A DNA stretch of 64,000 nucleotides, from contig NZ_AP018441.1 in the NCBI RefSeq assembly GCF_009937975.1, forward strand, positions 1,240,001 through 1,304,000, read 5' to 3'. How positions within the stretch are numbered: position 1 is the first letter of the stretch; each line of letters opens with the position of its first letter. Of the stretch, positions 45,313 to 55,900 are shown piece after piece. The notes under the pieces are model-generated. The model worked only from the letters and a program-made list of their open reading frames with translations, had not been told where the DNA came from and did not search any database. The position numbers were made by a program, and so were the translations under genes. The stretch is from Undibacterium sp. YM2 (GTDB lineage: Bacteria; Pseudomonadota; Gammaproteobacteria; Burkholderiales; Burkholderiaceae_D).

Positions 45313-46473
45313 TTACACTTTGACAAACCAGCGTTTCTTCCACATTGCCCAGGCAATCAGCAACATCACCAGATTAAACAGTATTGCATACAGCAGGGAG
45401 GCATTGACGGCATGCATGGGCAGAGCCTTGATTGGTGCATAGATAAACGCCTGCAGGCTGGGTTTAGTGCCATCAGCCTGATCTACATGGATAAATCCCA
45501 GCATTTTGGCAATCAGGCCAGACAGGGTGAACAGGAACAGGGCATTCACGCCATACAGCACAAAGGGATGACAGAGTTTTGCCATGGATTTTTTCAGCAT
45601 GGCTGAAGGATTGCCATCCAGCAGCCAGTAAAAGCAGGCAAAGCTGACGAGTGCCCAGCCTGTCATGAAAATGCTGTAAGACGGTGTCCACAAGCTCTTG
45701 TTGATCGGCATGAACAAGGTATCCAGCACCAGGCCAATTGCCAGGCAAGTCAGGCCTGCGACAAAGAACCAGGCAGTTTTTACAGCGGCGTCCTGCTTGC
45801 CTTCCTGCCTGCCGCTGAGCCAGCGTCCGGCCCATGCACCAAAGATTACACTGCAGACGGCGGGCAGGCTGCTCAGCACGCCCTCAGGGTCCCAGGTTTT
45901 TGCCCGTTTCCATAAGTGCCCGTCGAGCAAAAGCCGGTCCAGCCAGGCACCGGCATCACGCCCCGCTTCCAGTGCACCCCTTGTCCAGACGCCGTCAGCA
46001 TCCGGTACAGATACGGTTAACATGAAAATGGAATACACAGTGAAGAGTATGCCAGCCCAGATTGCCTGCCATTTCCAGTCACAATAAATCAGTATCGGCG
46101 CTGCCAGCAGAGTGCACAGGGCGATGCGCTGTAAAACGCCAGGGATGCGTACAGATTGGAAATCAAAGCTGGGGAAGAGGTTAAGTGTGAGGCCTATCAG
46201 GAATATCCACAGCGCCCGCTTGGCGGTTTGCCTGAACAATTGCCCCCGGGCATAGCCAGCCATGAGTTTTTGATGCAGGGATATGTGTAGCGATACACCA
46301 ACGATGAAAAGGAAAAAAGGGAAAATACAGTCAGTAAATGTCCAGCCTGACCAGGTCGCATGCTCAAGTGGCGGGTACAAGTGCCCCCAGTCACCCGGAT
46401 TATTCACCAGGAACATGCTGGCAATGGTGAAGCCGCGAAATGCATCGAGTGACAGTAATCTGGATTTATTCAT
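45313..46473 (-). CDS. nagX: NagX-like membrane protein (HGSNAT/DUF5009 family)
   Basis: Inner-membrane protein of 386 residues with about 10 hydrophobic segments. The start RLLSLDAFRGFTIASMFLVN and the HATWSGWTFTDCIFPFFLF segment match the heparan-alpha-glucosaminide N-acetyltransferase-like family, called NagX in bacterial GlcNAc gene clusters. Role unproven: trans-acetylation or transport of amino sugars. Upstream of the DigH-like gene on the same strand, in keeping with amino-sugar or cell-wall turnover. No clear ribosome site; an intrinsic terminator ends about 20 bases before the start codon. Confidence 0.82.
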   Translation of the reverse strand: MNKSRLLSLDAFRGFTIASMFLVNNPGDWGHLYPPLEHATWSGWTFTDCIFPFFLFIVGVSLHISLHQKLMAGYARGQLFRQTAKRALWIFLIGLTLNLFPSFDFQSVRIPGVLQRIALCTLLAAPILIYCDWKWQAIWAGILFTVYSIFMLTVSVPDADGVWTRGALEAGRDAGAWLDRLLLDGHLWKRAKTWDPEGVLSSLPAVCSVIFGAWAGRWLSGRQEGKQDAAVKTAWFFVAGLTCLAIGLVLDTLFMPINKSLWTPSYSIFMTGWALVSFACFYWLLDGNPSAMLKKSMAKLCHPFVLYGVNALFLFTLSGLIAKMLGFIHVDQADGTKPSLQAFIYAPIKALPMHAVNASLLYAILFNLVMLLIAWAMWKKRWFVKV

Positions 46474-46492
46474 CGTGCTGACAGTATGGGCT

Positions 46493-46600
46493 GAAAAAAA
46501 GGGCGCTTGCGCGCCCTTGAGGTCTCGTTCGTCTTGGGGGAGTCATGAGAGTAATCCAACGAGGAAAGAAGGATTACATACATCATAGACACTAATACCA
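46493..46600 (-). ncRNA. Candidate small RNA or attenuated leader upstream of nagX
   Basis: Read on the minus strand: hairpin GTAATCC (46577-46571) with GGATTAC (46557-46551), whose loop is the CU-rich TTCTTTCCTCGTT. Then comes a single-stranded stretch with CTCCCCC, then terminator stem AAGGGCGC (46518-46511) with GCGCCCTT (46506-46499) and a T run to 46494. No gene lies upstream on this strand, so the terminator must end a short independent transcript or attenuate nagX. The CU-rich loop is complementary to ribosome binding sites, as in anti-SD sRNAs. A -10-like TATGAT lies near 46588; no good -35 is seen. Confidence 0.5.
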
Positions 46601-46882
46601 GTTAACTGCGATTGACTTTTTATTCATCAGATATAAGCCTGGGTTATTCTCTGTCCTTGCTGGCTTTGGTTTTCTTTCTGTAAATCAATATTTTCAATAG
46701 CCTTCCTGATAGTGAGGCTTAAAAGTAATTTATTCTTTTGTCGTTTATCTATGCGGGAAAAGTTCCGGGCCAGGTTTAAGTTGCATATAATCAAATATTA
46801 CAGTGCGGCTTTCTTGTAGGCGTTTTTATAAATCAAACACGTCAGTAACGCACTTGTATCGGTTTCCTTGATAAGTATACAG

Positions 46883-47278
46883 ATGAATACCACTGAATCA
46901 GATAATCGTGAAAACAGTAGAGAGCTTAAGCGCCAGGCAGCCTTAAAGTTGCTGGAAAAGACCGGTATCATGCGCAGCAATTATGCGCCGCCTTACTTGC
47001 ACCTGTTGTGGCGCATGGGTTTCGATGTTCCTCCTCCACACTTTGCCAAATTCTGGCAAAACGCACTGTTTTCTGGCTGTTTTTATGCAATCGCCTGGGG
47101 GACACTGATGTACTTTTTTGTCTGGTCCAAAACAGCCATGTCTGTCACTGCCATGCTGAATTCTGCTGGAATTGCCGGTATTCTGTTTGGCCTGGCCCTG
47201 GCCAGTTATTATGCGCATGGCAAACGCAAGCATGGACTGCCATCCTGGCAAGAGTTCAAACCGGATACGGCAGTTTGA
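46883..47278 (+). CDS. DUF6404 family membrane protein
   Basis: 131 residues from the ATG at 46883; a TTG at 46868 is the alternative. The N-terminal helical part has the family motif ALKLLEKTGIMRSNYAPPYLHLLWRMG, of which RSNYAPPYLHLLWR is best conserved, and PPPHFAKFWQN. Two membrane helices follow (LFSGCFYAIAWGTLMYFFV and MLNSAGIAGILFGLALASYY). Function unknown. A promoter-like pair TTGACT/TATAAG with 16-base spacing lies at about 46613-46640, roughly 240 bases upstream. Followed by the hypothetical exported protein after 13 bases. Confidence 0.75.
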   Translation: MNTTESDNRENSRELKRQAALKLLEKTGIMRSNYAPPYLHLLWRMGFDVPPPHFAKFWQNALFSGCFYAIAWGTLMYFFVWSKTAMSVTAMLNSAGIAGILFGLALASYYAHGKRKHGLPSWQEFKPDTAV

Positions 47279-47291
47279 TGGGAGGGCAGGC

Positions 47292-47873
47292 ATGAAGTAT
47301 TTTCTTTCCGCTTTGCTGTGCAGCTTCATGCTGCTTGCCTGCGCAACTGTTCATGCTGCCTCAACGCCAGTTCGTGCGGCAGTGACGGCATCTCCAGCGC
47401 AACAGGCAGCAATGCAGCTTGAACTAGACAGGCTGATCGCACAATTTAGCGATGGCATTGCAGAAACCTACAGCGAAAACCCTGCCCGTATCGTTTATGG
47501 AAATTTGTTTGGCGATCATCAACATGACGCCGTTGTCCTGTTCAACCTCGAAGGATACGGTGGCGGTAACCATCATGCAGAATTCATCGCCTTTTTTACC
47601 GAACAGGAACAATTTGACGTAGCCGACATGCATACACGGCCCTATCTGCTGGTGGCTGTTACCAAGCTGGGGGAGCGTGGCTGGCGCTCCTTTGATTTTA
47701 ATAGTGCAAGCATCAAACAGAAGTCTGTCACCCTGAATGGCAAGGAAATGACCTCAGGTGATGCCATGTGTTGTCCGTCTCTGACGATTACTCGCAGCTT
47801 TGGCGTCGATGAATTTGATCATATTATCGAAAGCAAAGACGGGAAAATGAAGCGTCGTGCTGCTCGTCCATAA
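47292..47873 (+). CDS. Hypothetical exported protein, 193 residues
   Basis: The ATG at 47292 has GGAGGG 5 bases upstream. Signal peptide KYFLSALLCSFMLLACATVHA: either a lipobox (LLAC) or a cleavage at VHA. The mature part has GDHQHDAVVLFNLEGYGGGNHHAEFIAFF, a His-rich patch near residues 75-95 (only part quoted: GYGGGNHHAEF), and a CCPS cysteine pair near residue 160. The family is not recognised. Co-directional with the DUF6404 gene, probably one transcript. A 14-bp perfect palindrome AACTTCGCGAAGTT (47900-47913) follows. Confidence 0.7.
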   Translation: MKYFLSALLCSFMLLACATVHAASTPVRAAVTASPAQQAAMQLELDRLIAQFSDGIAETYSENPARIVYGNLFGDHQHDAVVLFNLEGYGGGNHHAEFIAFFTEQEQFDVADMHTRPYLLVAVTKLGERGWRSFDFNSASIKQKSVTLNGKEMTSGDAMCCPSLTITRSFGVDEFDHIIESKDGKMKRRAARP

Positions 47874-48289
47874 TTACTCTTCCATCGATTTGCTGTTTTA
47901 ACTTCGCGAAGTTCAAATTCACACATTCCAATTTCTCGCATTTTTCTCGCATTTAAGCCTCTCACATTCATATTTCCGGGTTTTAATCTGAATAAAACAC
48001 ATCAGTTTTAACTTTCCCGAATACAAAATAAGACAGCATGTTTGAATTAACAACATAGTGCTTGTAGTGCGTATTGGATTGCAGGATACTTGTAACTAAA
48101 CATTTGTAAGCAGACATTTCAGCCGCAGTTTTTTTCGCGCGCATCTTCAGCACAGAATTCGATACAAGAATAAAAGTCGATAGGCAATATCAGCACAATC
48201 AGCATAAATCAGTACATCGCAGAGGCTGGTCAGGCTCCGCACACAGAAGAACTTGGTATAGCACGACTCAGTAACTGGGAAATCTTAGT
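47874..48289. other. AT-rich promoter region of the two-partner secretion operon
   Basis: A 416-base gap without a gene. It holds the palindrome AACTTCGCGAAGTT at 47900-47913 and a short direct repeat of TTCTCGCATTT-type sequence at about 47932-47955. The long AT-rich tract up to 48180 presumably carries the tpsB promoter. I could not identify a convincing -35/-10 pair or a riboswitch. Confidence 0.45.
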
Positions 48290-49903
48290 ATGAGACCGTT
48301 GAAGAACAAGCATGTCAAATCCCGTCTTAGCCTCAGCCTGCTTTTCGCCATGGCATTGGGGCTTAGCCAGCCACTGGCGGCGCAGGATACCGATAGCGTC
48401 ATAGGGCGTTTTGATATCAGCCGTTACGATGTCAAAGGCAATAATTTGCTGAGTGCTGCTGCACTCGATAGCCTGTTGGCACCGTATACCGGCAAAGGCC
48501 GCAGTTTTGCCGATGTGCAAAGAGCACTCGAAGCACTGGAAAAAGCTTATCGCCAGAAAGGTTATAGTCTGGTGCAGGTGGTCTTGCCTGAGCAGGAATT
48601 GAACCAGGGCGTTGTTAAATTCATCGTCGTGCAGGCACGCATTGCCAATGTCAGTGTCAAGGGCAACCGCCATTTCGATAGTGACAATATCAAACGCAGC
48701 CTGCCCCAGTTGCGCACAGGTGATACGCCCAATATTAAAAAACTGTCTGAGAGTCTGAAGACAGCGAATGAAAATCCAGCCAAAAAAACCAGTTTGCAAT
48801 TCGAGACATCGAATCAGGAAGGCGAAGTCAATGCTGTCCTGAATGTCACCGACAGCAAACCCTGGACAGTGGGCGCGACGCTCGATAATGCCGGTGACAG
48901 TAATACCGGCAAGTCACATTTGGGTTTGTTGTTCCAGCATGCCAATGTCAGCGGGCATGATGATGTACTCAGCCTGCAATACACGACCACCCTGCAAAAA
49001 CCGAGTAAATACGCGGTGTTTGGTGTTGGTTACCATTTGCCACTGTATGAGCGTGGTGACAGTGTGGATTTGTATGCGAGTTATTCGAATGTCGATTCAG
49101 GCTCAGTCTCGGCTGGTATCTTCGACCTCAATGTCAGTGGCCGTGGTTCCGTCTTCGGTGGGCGTTATAACTTCAACCTGGGCCGCAGTGAAGATTTTGA
49201 TTCACGTCTGAGCTTTGGCTGGGACTATAAGGCATTCAAGAACAATGTGGCTCTGCAAGGTATACAACTGGGTAATGATGTCACTGTCCATCCCGTCAGC
49301 ATCAGCTATGCCGCCAGCCTGAATTCCACAGCAGGTGAGACAAATGCCTATGTGACTGCAGTGCACAATTTGCCCGGCGGTGAAAAGGGCAAGACCGAAG
49401 ATTTCCAGCGAGTGCGCAGTGGCGCGACTGCTGGTTACAGCATCCTGCGTTATGGCTTTGGTTACAGCAAGGTGTTGCCCGCAGCCTGGCAATTGAAGCT
49501 CATGCTCAGTGGTCAATATACCAGGGACAGCCTGGTCCCGGGTGAGCAGTTCGGTGCCGGTGGTGCCAGCAGTGTGCGCGGCTTTACTGAACGGGCGCTG
49601 GCCAATGACTATGGCACCCTGATCAGCGCAGAAATTTATACTCCTAATCTGTGTGCCGGTTTCAGTGCCAGTTTTACCCAGTGCCAGTTACTTGGCTTTT
49701 ATGACGCTGCCCATCTGTCGCGTAACAAGGCGCTGCCTGGGGAGCAGAGTTCGGCTTCCCTTTCCAGCGTAGGCATAGGCATCAGGCTTGCCATGTCGCG
49801 CATGATGTCGCTGCAGATGGACTATGGTAAGTCCCTGCATGCGCCGGATGAATTGAGCAAAGATGACAGGCGTTTGCATGTCAGGCTGGGCATCAACTAC
49901 TAA
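48290..49903 (+). CDS. Two-partner secretion outer-membrane transporter (ShlB/FhaC/HecB family)
   Basis: TpsB protein of 537 residues, which recognises the TPS domain of its partner and passes it across the outer membrane. Signal peptide RLSLSLLFAMALGLSQPLAA. Two POTRA-type domains lie at about residues 40-200 (RFDISRYDVKGNNLLSAAAL, VVQARIANVSVKGNRHFDSD). The 16-strand barrel holds the conserved L6-loop RGF in ASSVRGFTERA and ends in LHVRLGINY with a terminal aromatic. It stands 18 bases before the gene of its large substrate. Confidence 0.94.
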   Translation: MRPLKNKHVKSRLSLSLLFAMALGLSQPLAAQDTDSVIGRFDISRYDVKGNNLLSAAALDSLLAPYTGKGRSFADVQRALEALEKAYRQKGYSLVQVVLPEQELNQGVVKFIVVQARIANVSVKGNRHFDSDNIKRSLPQLRTGDTPNIKKLSESLKTANENPAKKTSLQFETSNQEGEVNAVLNVTDSKPWTVGATLDNAGDSNTGKSHLGLLFQHANVSGHDDVLSLQYTTTLQKPSKYAVFGVGYHLPLYERGDSVDLYASYSNVDSGSVSAGIFDLNVSGRGSVFGGRYNFNLGRSEDFDSRLSFGWDYKAFKNNVALQGIQLGNDVTVHPVSISYAASLNSTAGETNAYVTAVHNLPGGEKGKTEDFQRVRSGATAGYSILRYGFGYSKVLPAAWQLKLMLSGQYTRDSLVPGEQFGAGGASSVRGFTERALANDYGTLISAEIYTPNLCAGFSASFTQCQLLGFYDAAHLSRNKALPGEQSSASLSSVGIGIRLAMSRMMSLQMDYGKSLHAPDELSKDDRRLHVRLGINY

Positions 49904-49921
49904 TGATGGATGAGGAAGAGC

Positions 49922-52900
49922 ATGAGAAAAGAAATCGATATGTTCGCTCAATCTGTATCAGTATTGCGATCGGACTTGAAGCAAGTCTCGTTACCGAGAT
50001 TGCTCCCACGGTTTATGCCAGCTTTGCTGGCAGCATGTTTTGGTACGGGTTTCATTACCAGCCTGGCCCATGCAAATCCCGTAGGGCCGCAGATCATCAA
50101 TGGCAAGGTCATCTTCAATCAGGATGGCAAGGTCTATACCATCACCAATACGCCAGGTGCAATCATCAACTGGCAGGATTTTTTCATCAATGCCGGTGAG
50201 ACTACCCGCTTCATACAAGAGAGTGCCAACAGCACGGTATTGAACCGCATCATCGGCCAGAATCCCACCCAAATACTGGGCACCTTGCAGTCGAATGGAC
50301 GGGTGTTTTTGATTAACCCGAATGGCATCCTGTTTGGCAAGGGCGCGCAGGTTGATGTCAATGGCCTGACCGTCTCCAGCCTGGGCATGAACGATACCGA
50401 TTTCAAGGCTGGCAAACTGAATTTCAATGCCGGTACTACGGCAGGCAAGGTCAGTAACCAGGGCGCAATCACGACACCGTCTGGTGGTCAGGTTTACCTG
50501 ATTGCACCGGATGTAGAAAACAGCGGCATCATCACTTCACCCAAGGGTGAGGTCTTGCTGGCAGCAGGGCGCTCGGTGAAGCTGGTTGATTCAGCCAACC
50601 CGGATGTACACGTGGTAGTCAGCGCCAACGCCGACCAGGCAGTCAACCTGGGGCAAGTCATTGCCCAGGGTGGCAAGGTCGGGATTTATGGCGGCCTGAT
50701 CAGCCAGCGTGGCCTGGTCAGTGCCAATAGTGCCGTCGTAGGTGAAAACGGCAGGATTTATTTCAAGGCCAGTGGGGATACCACACTTGATGCAGGCAGC
50801 ACAACCACCGCAACCGGCAAAGGCAAGGGCGGCGATATACAAGTGCTAGGTCAACGCGTGGCACTGGCTGGCAATGCACAGGTGGATGCCAGCGGCGACA
50901 CCGGTGGTGGCCAGGTCTTGGTGGGCGGTGATTACCATGGCGATAATCCCTCTGTCACGAATGCCAAACGTGCTTTTGTGTCGAGCGATGCCAAAATCAG
51001 TGCTGATGCATTGAAAACAGGTGATGGCGGCAAGGTCATTGTCTGGTCAGATGAAGTTACCAGGGTCAATGGCAGTATCTCTGCCCAGGGCGGTGCTTTG
51101 GGCGGTAATGGCGGTTTTGTAGAAACCTCGGGCAAGCAAAACCTCGACTTTCATGCCAAGGTCAATGTAGGTGCGGCACGCGGCAAGGCCGGCACTCTGT
51201 TGCTTGACCCGTCTTCGATCACCATAGCCGGTGGCAATGGCGACGGTGCCTCTGACGGTACTGGCACTTTCCAGGGCTCAGCAATAGGCACGATCAATTT
51301 TGCTGATGGCAGCCCGACGACTGTCTATCAGTCAGAATTACAGGGCTTGACACCAGGCACCAATATCATCCTTGAGGCCAGTAATTACATAGACACCAGC
51401 GGTACTTTTTTCGGTAGCCTCATCAACCTGCCTGCAAACTCCAATCTGACGCTGCGTACCCGCAATGCCGCTACCGATGTCAGTGCCACACGCGGCATCA
51501 ACCTAACAGGCGCCGATCCCAATCTCGAATTCAAGACTGCCGGTACCGGCAGTATCAGCCTGCAGGCCGGGACTGCAGCGTCGCCGCAGACTGCAGGTAT
51601 TTCAGTCGCCAAACTGACGACCAATGGTGGAAGCATCACCTTGAATTCCAGTGGCAATACCACCGCCAAAACCTTGCTGACAACCCCGGGCACGGTTGGG
51701 GCAGGCGGCAATATCACCATCAATAGTAGTGGTTATGTCAATCTTGGTTCTGGTGGTGTTGATGCGCGTGGCAACGCTGCCGCGAATGCGAATGTCACGA
51801 TCACCGCCGGTTCTGATGTGACCCAGCAAAATGCGACAACCATTTATGCCAATGACCTGAAACTGATTGCCGCAACCGGCCTGCATGGCACAACATCGAC
51901 CGACAATATGGTGGTCAGGGCGGCAAAAGTGAATGCCCTGAATACCGGTAGCGGGGACATCCGTATCACCAGCAATGGTGCCAATCTGGTGGTTGGTGAT
52001 GTCGGTGGCACCGGCTATGGCATTAAACAGCAGCTTGCAGGGCAGGCCATATACCTGAGTTCGCCTACAACTTTTGCTGTTGAACTGAATGCCCCCGTCA
52101 TTACCAATAATGGCCTGGTATCTGTCACCGGCGCAGGCGGCATTAATCAGTTTGCTGGTGGTAATATCGTCAGTGCTGGTGGTACGGTCAGCCTGTCGGC
52201 GACCGATGCGGATGCCATGACCAGCACGGCTGCAGGCACACAGATCAATAGTTCTGGCGCTGCCATCTCTCTCAAATCAGACAAGATGGATTTGCAGGGC
52301 ACGGTCAACGCAGGTAGTGGTAGTGTGGCGCTGGATATGAATGGTGGCGGCACTATTCATCTTGCAACTGTTGCTACCAATCTGAGCTCGGGTACGCTGG
52401 AACTGTCCGCTGCCGAATTGAATAATATTACTGCGGCTCGCCTTAAAGTCGGCAACATGTCTGGTGCCAGTATAGATATCAAAGGCGTCATGGGTTCAGG
52501 CGCTGGCGGTGCCCTGCAGAACATCAACACCTCGCTGACCTTAAATTCTGGCAATACAATTACCCAGCAAGCTGGCGCTACTATTGATGGCGCCAGTTCG
52601 GTGCAGGCGCGTGGATACAGTGTCAGCCTGACTGAGGCGAATGCTACCGGTGTTATTTCCGGTTCTTCCAGCACGGGCAGTTTCTTTTACCGATCAAGCA
52701 ATCCCATCAATGTTTCCACGGTCGATGGGTACAGCGGCATCAGTGCGCCGTCCAGCGTCAAGCTCATGTCTGATTCTGCCTCAGGTATCAGCCAGGCTGC
52801 TGGCAATGCCATTACCACAAGTGGCCTGGCCTTGCAGACCAAAGGCTCGGTCAATCTGAGTAATACCGGCAATAGTTTCAGTTCACTGGCGGCAGACCTC

Positions 52901-55900
52901 AATCCTGGTGGCCTTGGTACTGGCAGCCTGAATGTCTTTAGTTCCGGTAACCTGAATATCAGCAATCTTGCTGCCATCACCGGTATTACGACGAATAATC
53001 AGGCAGTAACGGTGAGTTCTGGCACCGGTACATTGACGGTTTCTGACAACGTCAATGCAGGTACCGGTAAAGTTGGCCTGATTGCTGATCAACTGGTACT
53101 TGGCGGCCCTGGCGGTATCACAGCCGGTGATTTTGGCATACGTCCATTTACCACAGGACGCGCAATCACGGTAGGTTCTGGCACATGCACATCGGCACCT
53201 TGCCTGAGTGTGACCAACCTGTACAAGGTCAGTGCCGCCAATATTGCGATTGGCAGTGGTGACGCTGGCAATGCATCCGGCTCCATCTCGGTGGTTGGCA
53301 TTACTGACACCAATACCAGTGCAATTACCGATATCAAACACCTGACGACAACCCGCATAGGCTTGCTGACCGGCGGCGATATTACCCAGGTCAATCCTAT
53401 TACTGTGCAGGATCTGGGTCTGGTTGCCGGTAGCAGCATCACGCTCAATAGCGCGAATGTCATCAGCAACCTGGCTGCCAAGGGCAATGCCAGCCTGAGC
53501 CTGGTGAATACCCAGGGTATCAATGTCAGCACATTAAGCGGTGGTAACGGCTCCAGCACATATAGCCTGGCTGGTATCGCCACGACAGGCAATTTGTACC
53601 TGACCACCAGTTCCGGCAATATCGCGCTGGGGGCCAATATCAACACCGGCACCTCCACCACAACACTGTCTGCCGCTAACGGTGCAATTACCCAGTCGGC
53701 TGGTAATGTAATCAGTGGCGGCGCGCTCGATGCAACTGCCAATGGGGGTATAGGAAACAGCACTGGTTTGAAAACCAGCGTACCTGTCCTGCTGGCGAAT
53801 AACACCGGTGCCAATACCGATATCAACATCAAGAATACCGGTGCGCTGAACATCCGCAACGTGCAGCAAAGCACAGCTGGCAGCACTGGCAATATTTTTA
53901 TCGATAATATCGGTGCCATCACGCTTGACAGCGGAGATGCCGTACGCAGCAAGGCTGGCAACATCAGCCTGGTCGCACACAGTCCTCTGACGGTGAACGG
54001 TACGGTTGCCAGTGCAAATGGCGGTAACATCACCCTCGAAGCGGGTGCCAGTGGCAGTACTGCCGACAAGCTGACGGTAGGCAATACCGGCTCAGTGACG
54101 ACCAGCGGTAATATCTTACTCAAGGCAGGTGATGCCATCCTGATCTCTGGCACTGTCAGCGGTGGCACGGTCACTCAGCAAGCTTTCCAGAATGCACCTT
54201 TGCCTACGCTGGAACAGTGCATAACCAATTCCTCCACACCGGGCTGCAGCTCTGTCCTGCCTAGCCTGGCTGCCTGTGTCAGTAATCCTAATCTGCCGGG
54301 TTGCAGCGTGGTATTGCCCAGTGTGGCAGCCTGCCAGGCCAACCCTACGCTGGCAGGTTGCAGTGTAGTCTTGCCCAGCCTGAGTTCCTGCATTGCCAAT
54401 CCTTCTCTGTTTGGTTGCTCGAATGTACTGCCCAGTCTCAGTAGCTGCCTGGCCAACCCGAATATCGCTGGCTGTAGTGCTGTATTGCCCAGCTTGTCTT
54501 CTTGTCTGGCAAACCCATCCATCCCTGGTTGCAGCGCTATTCTGCCTAGTCTGAGTTCGTGCATCAGCAATCCCAGCCAGTCCGGTTGCAGCGCAGTCTT
54601 GCCCAGCCTGACACAATGTACCGCCAACCCCGGTATCCAGGGTTGCAGCGTGGTCTTGCCTGCGCTGGCTGCCTGCCTGGTATCACCTAACATCGCTGGC
54701 TGCTCGGCTGTCTTGCCATCGGTCGCGGCCTGTACCGCCAGCCCGACTTTGCCTGGCTGTTCTGCGGTCTTGCCCAGCTTGTCCGCCTGCATCGCCAACA
54801 GCAGCCTGGCTGGTTGCAGTGCTGTATTGCCGACGCTGGCGTCCTGTATCGCCACACCGACGCTGGCAGGTTGCAGCAGTGTCTTGCCAAGCTTGACAGC
54901 ATGCGTGGCCAACCCGTCTCTGGCTGGTTGCGCTGCTGTTTTGCCTACGCTGGCAGCCTGTACTGCCAGCCCCAGCCTGCCAGGTTGCAGCGCTGTTTTG
55001 CCCAGCCTCAGTGCCTGTATTGCCACACCAACGCTGGCAGGTTGCAGCAATGTGTTGCCGACACTGACAGCATGCCTTGCCAACCCATCGCTGTCAGGTT
55101 GCAGCGTAGTCTTGCCAACGCTGGCAGCATGTACAGCCAACCCGGCCCTGGCTGGTTGCTCGTCTATCCTGCCTAGCTTGACAGCTTGTATCGCCAACCC
55201 CGGTTTGGCAGGCTGTTCATCTGTGCTGCCATCGGTTGCGGCATGTGCGGCTACTCCCAGCCTGCCTGGCTGCAGCGTGGTCTTGCCCAGCCTGAGTGCC
55301 TGTATTGCCACACCTGCACTGGCAGGTTGCAGCAATGTCTTGCCGACACTGGCCTCCTGTACTGCAACACCTGCGCTGCCTGGCTGCAGTGTTGTTTTGC
55401 CCAGCCTGAGTGCATGTACTGCCAATCCGGCTACGCCTGGTTGTTCTGCTGTCTTGCCCAGCTTCGCAAGTTGCACTGCCAATCCAGCCCAGGCAGGTTG
55501 CAGCGCCGTATTGCCGACGCTGGCAGTATGTACCGCCAATCCATCCACTGCGGGTTGTTCTGCCGTCTTGCCTACCTTGGCTGCTTGTACAGCCAGCCCT
55601 GGCCTGCCCGGTTGTAGTGCGGTGCTGCCTGGCCTTGCCATTTGCGTAGGCTCGCCATCGACGCCAGGTTGCAGCGCAGTCTTGCCTGGTCTCGCTGCAT
55701 GTACTGCTAATCCAGCGACACCCGGTTGCTCTGCTGTCTTGCCTTCGATGGCCAGTTGCGCAGCTAATCCGGGCTTGCCAGGTTGCGCTGCTGTGTTGCC
55801 TGCCCAGGCACAGTGCGCCATCAATCCAGTCTTGCTGGGTTGTTCACTGGTCTTGCCCATAGGTGATCTCAGGACTGGCAATATTCTGAACAACACGATT

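Noticed and set aside
53089..54174. A 361-codon minus-strand frame opposite the TpsA beta-helix
   Set aside because: Hydrophobic low-complexity product typical of antisense of Thr/Ser/Gly-rich beta-helix coding sequence.
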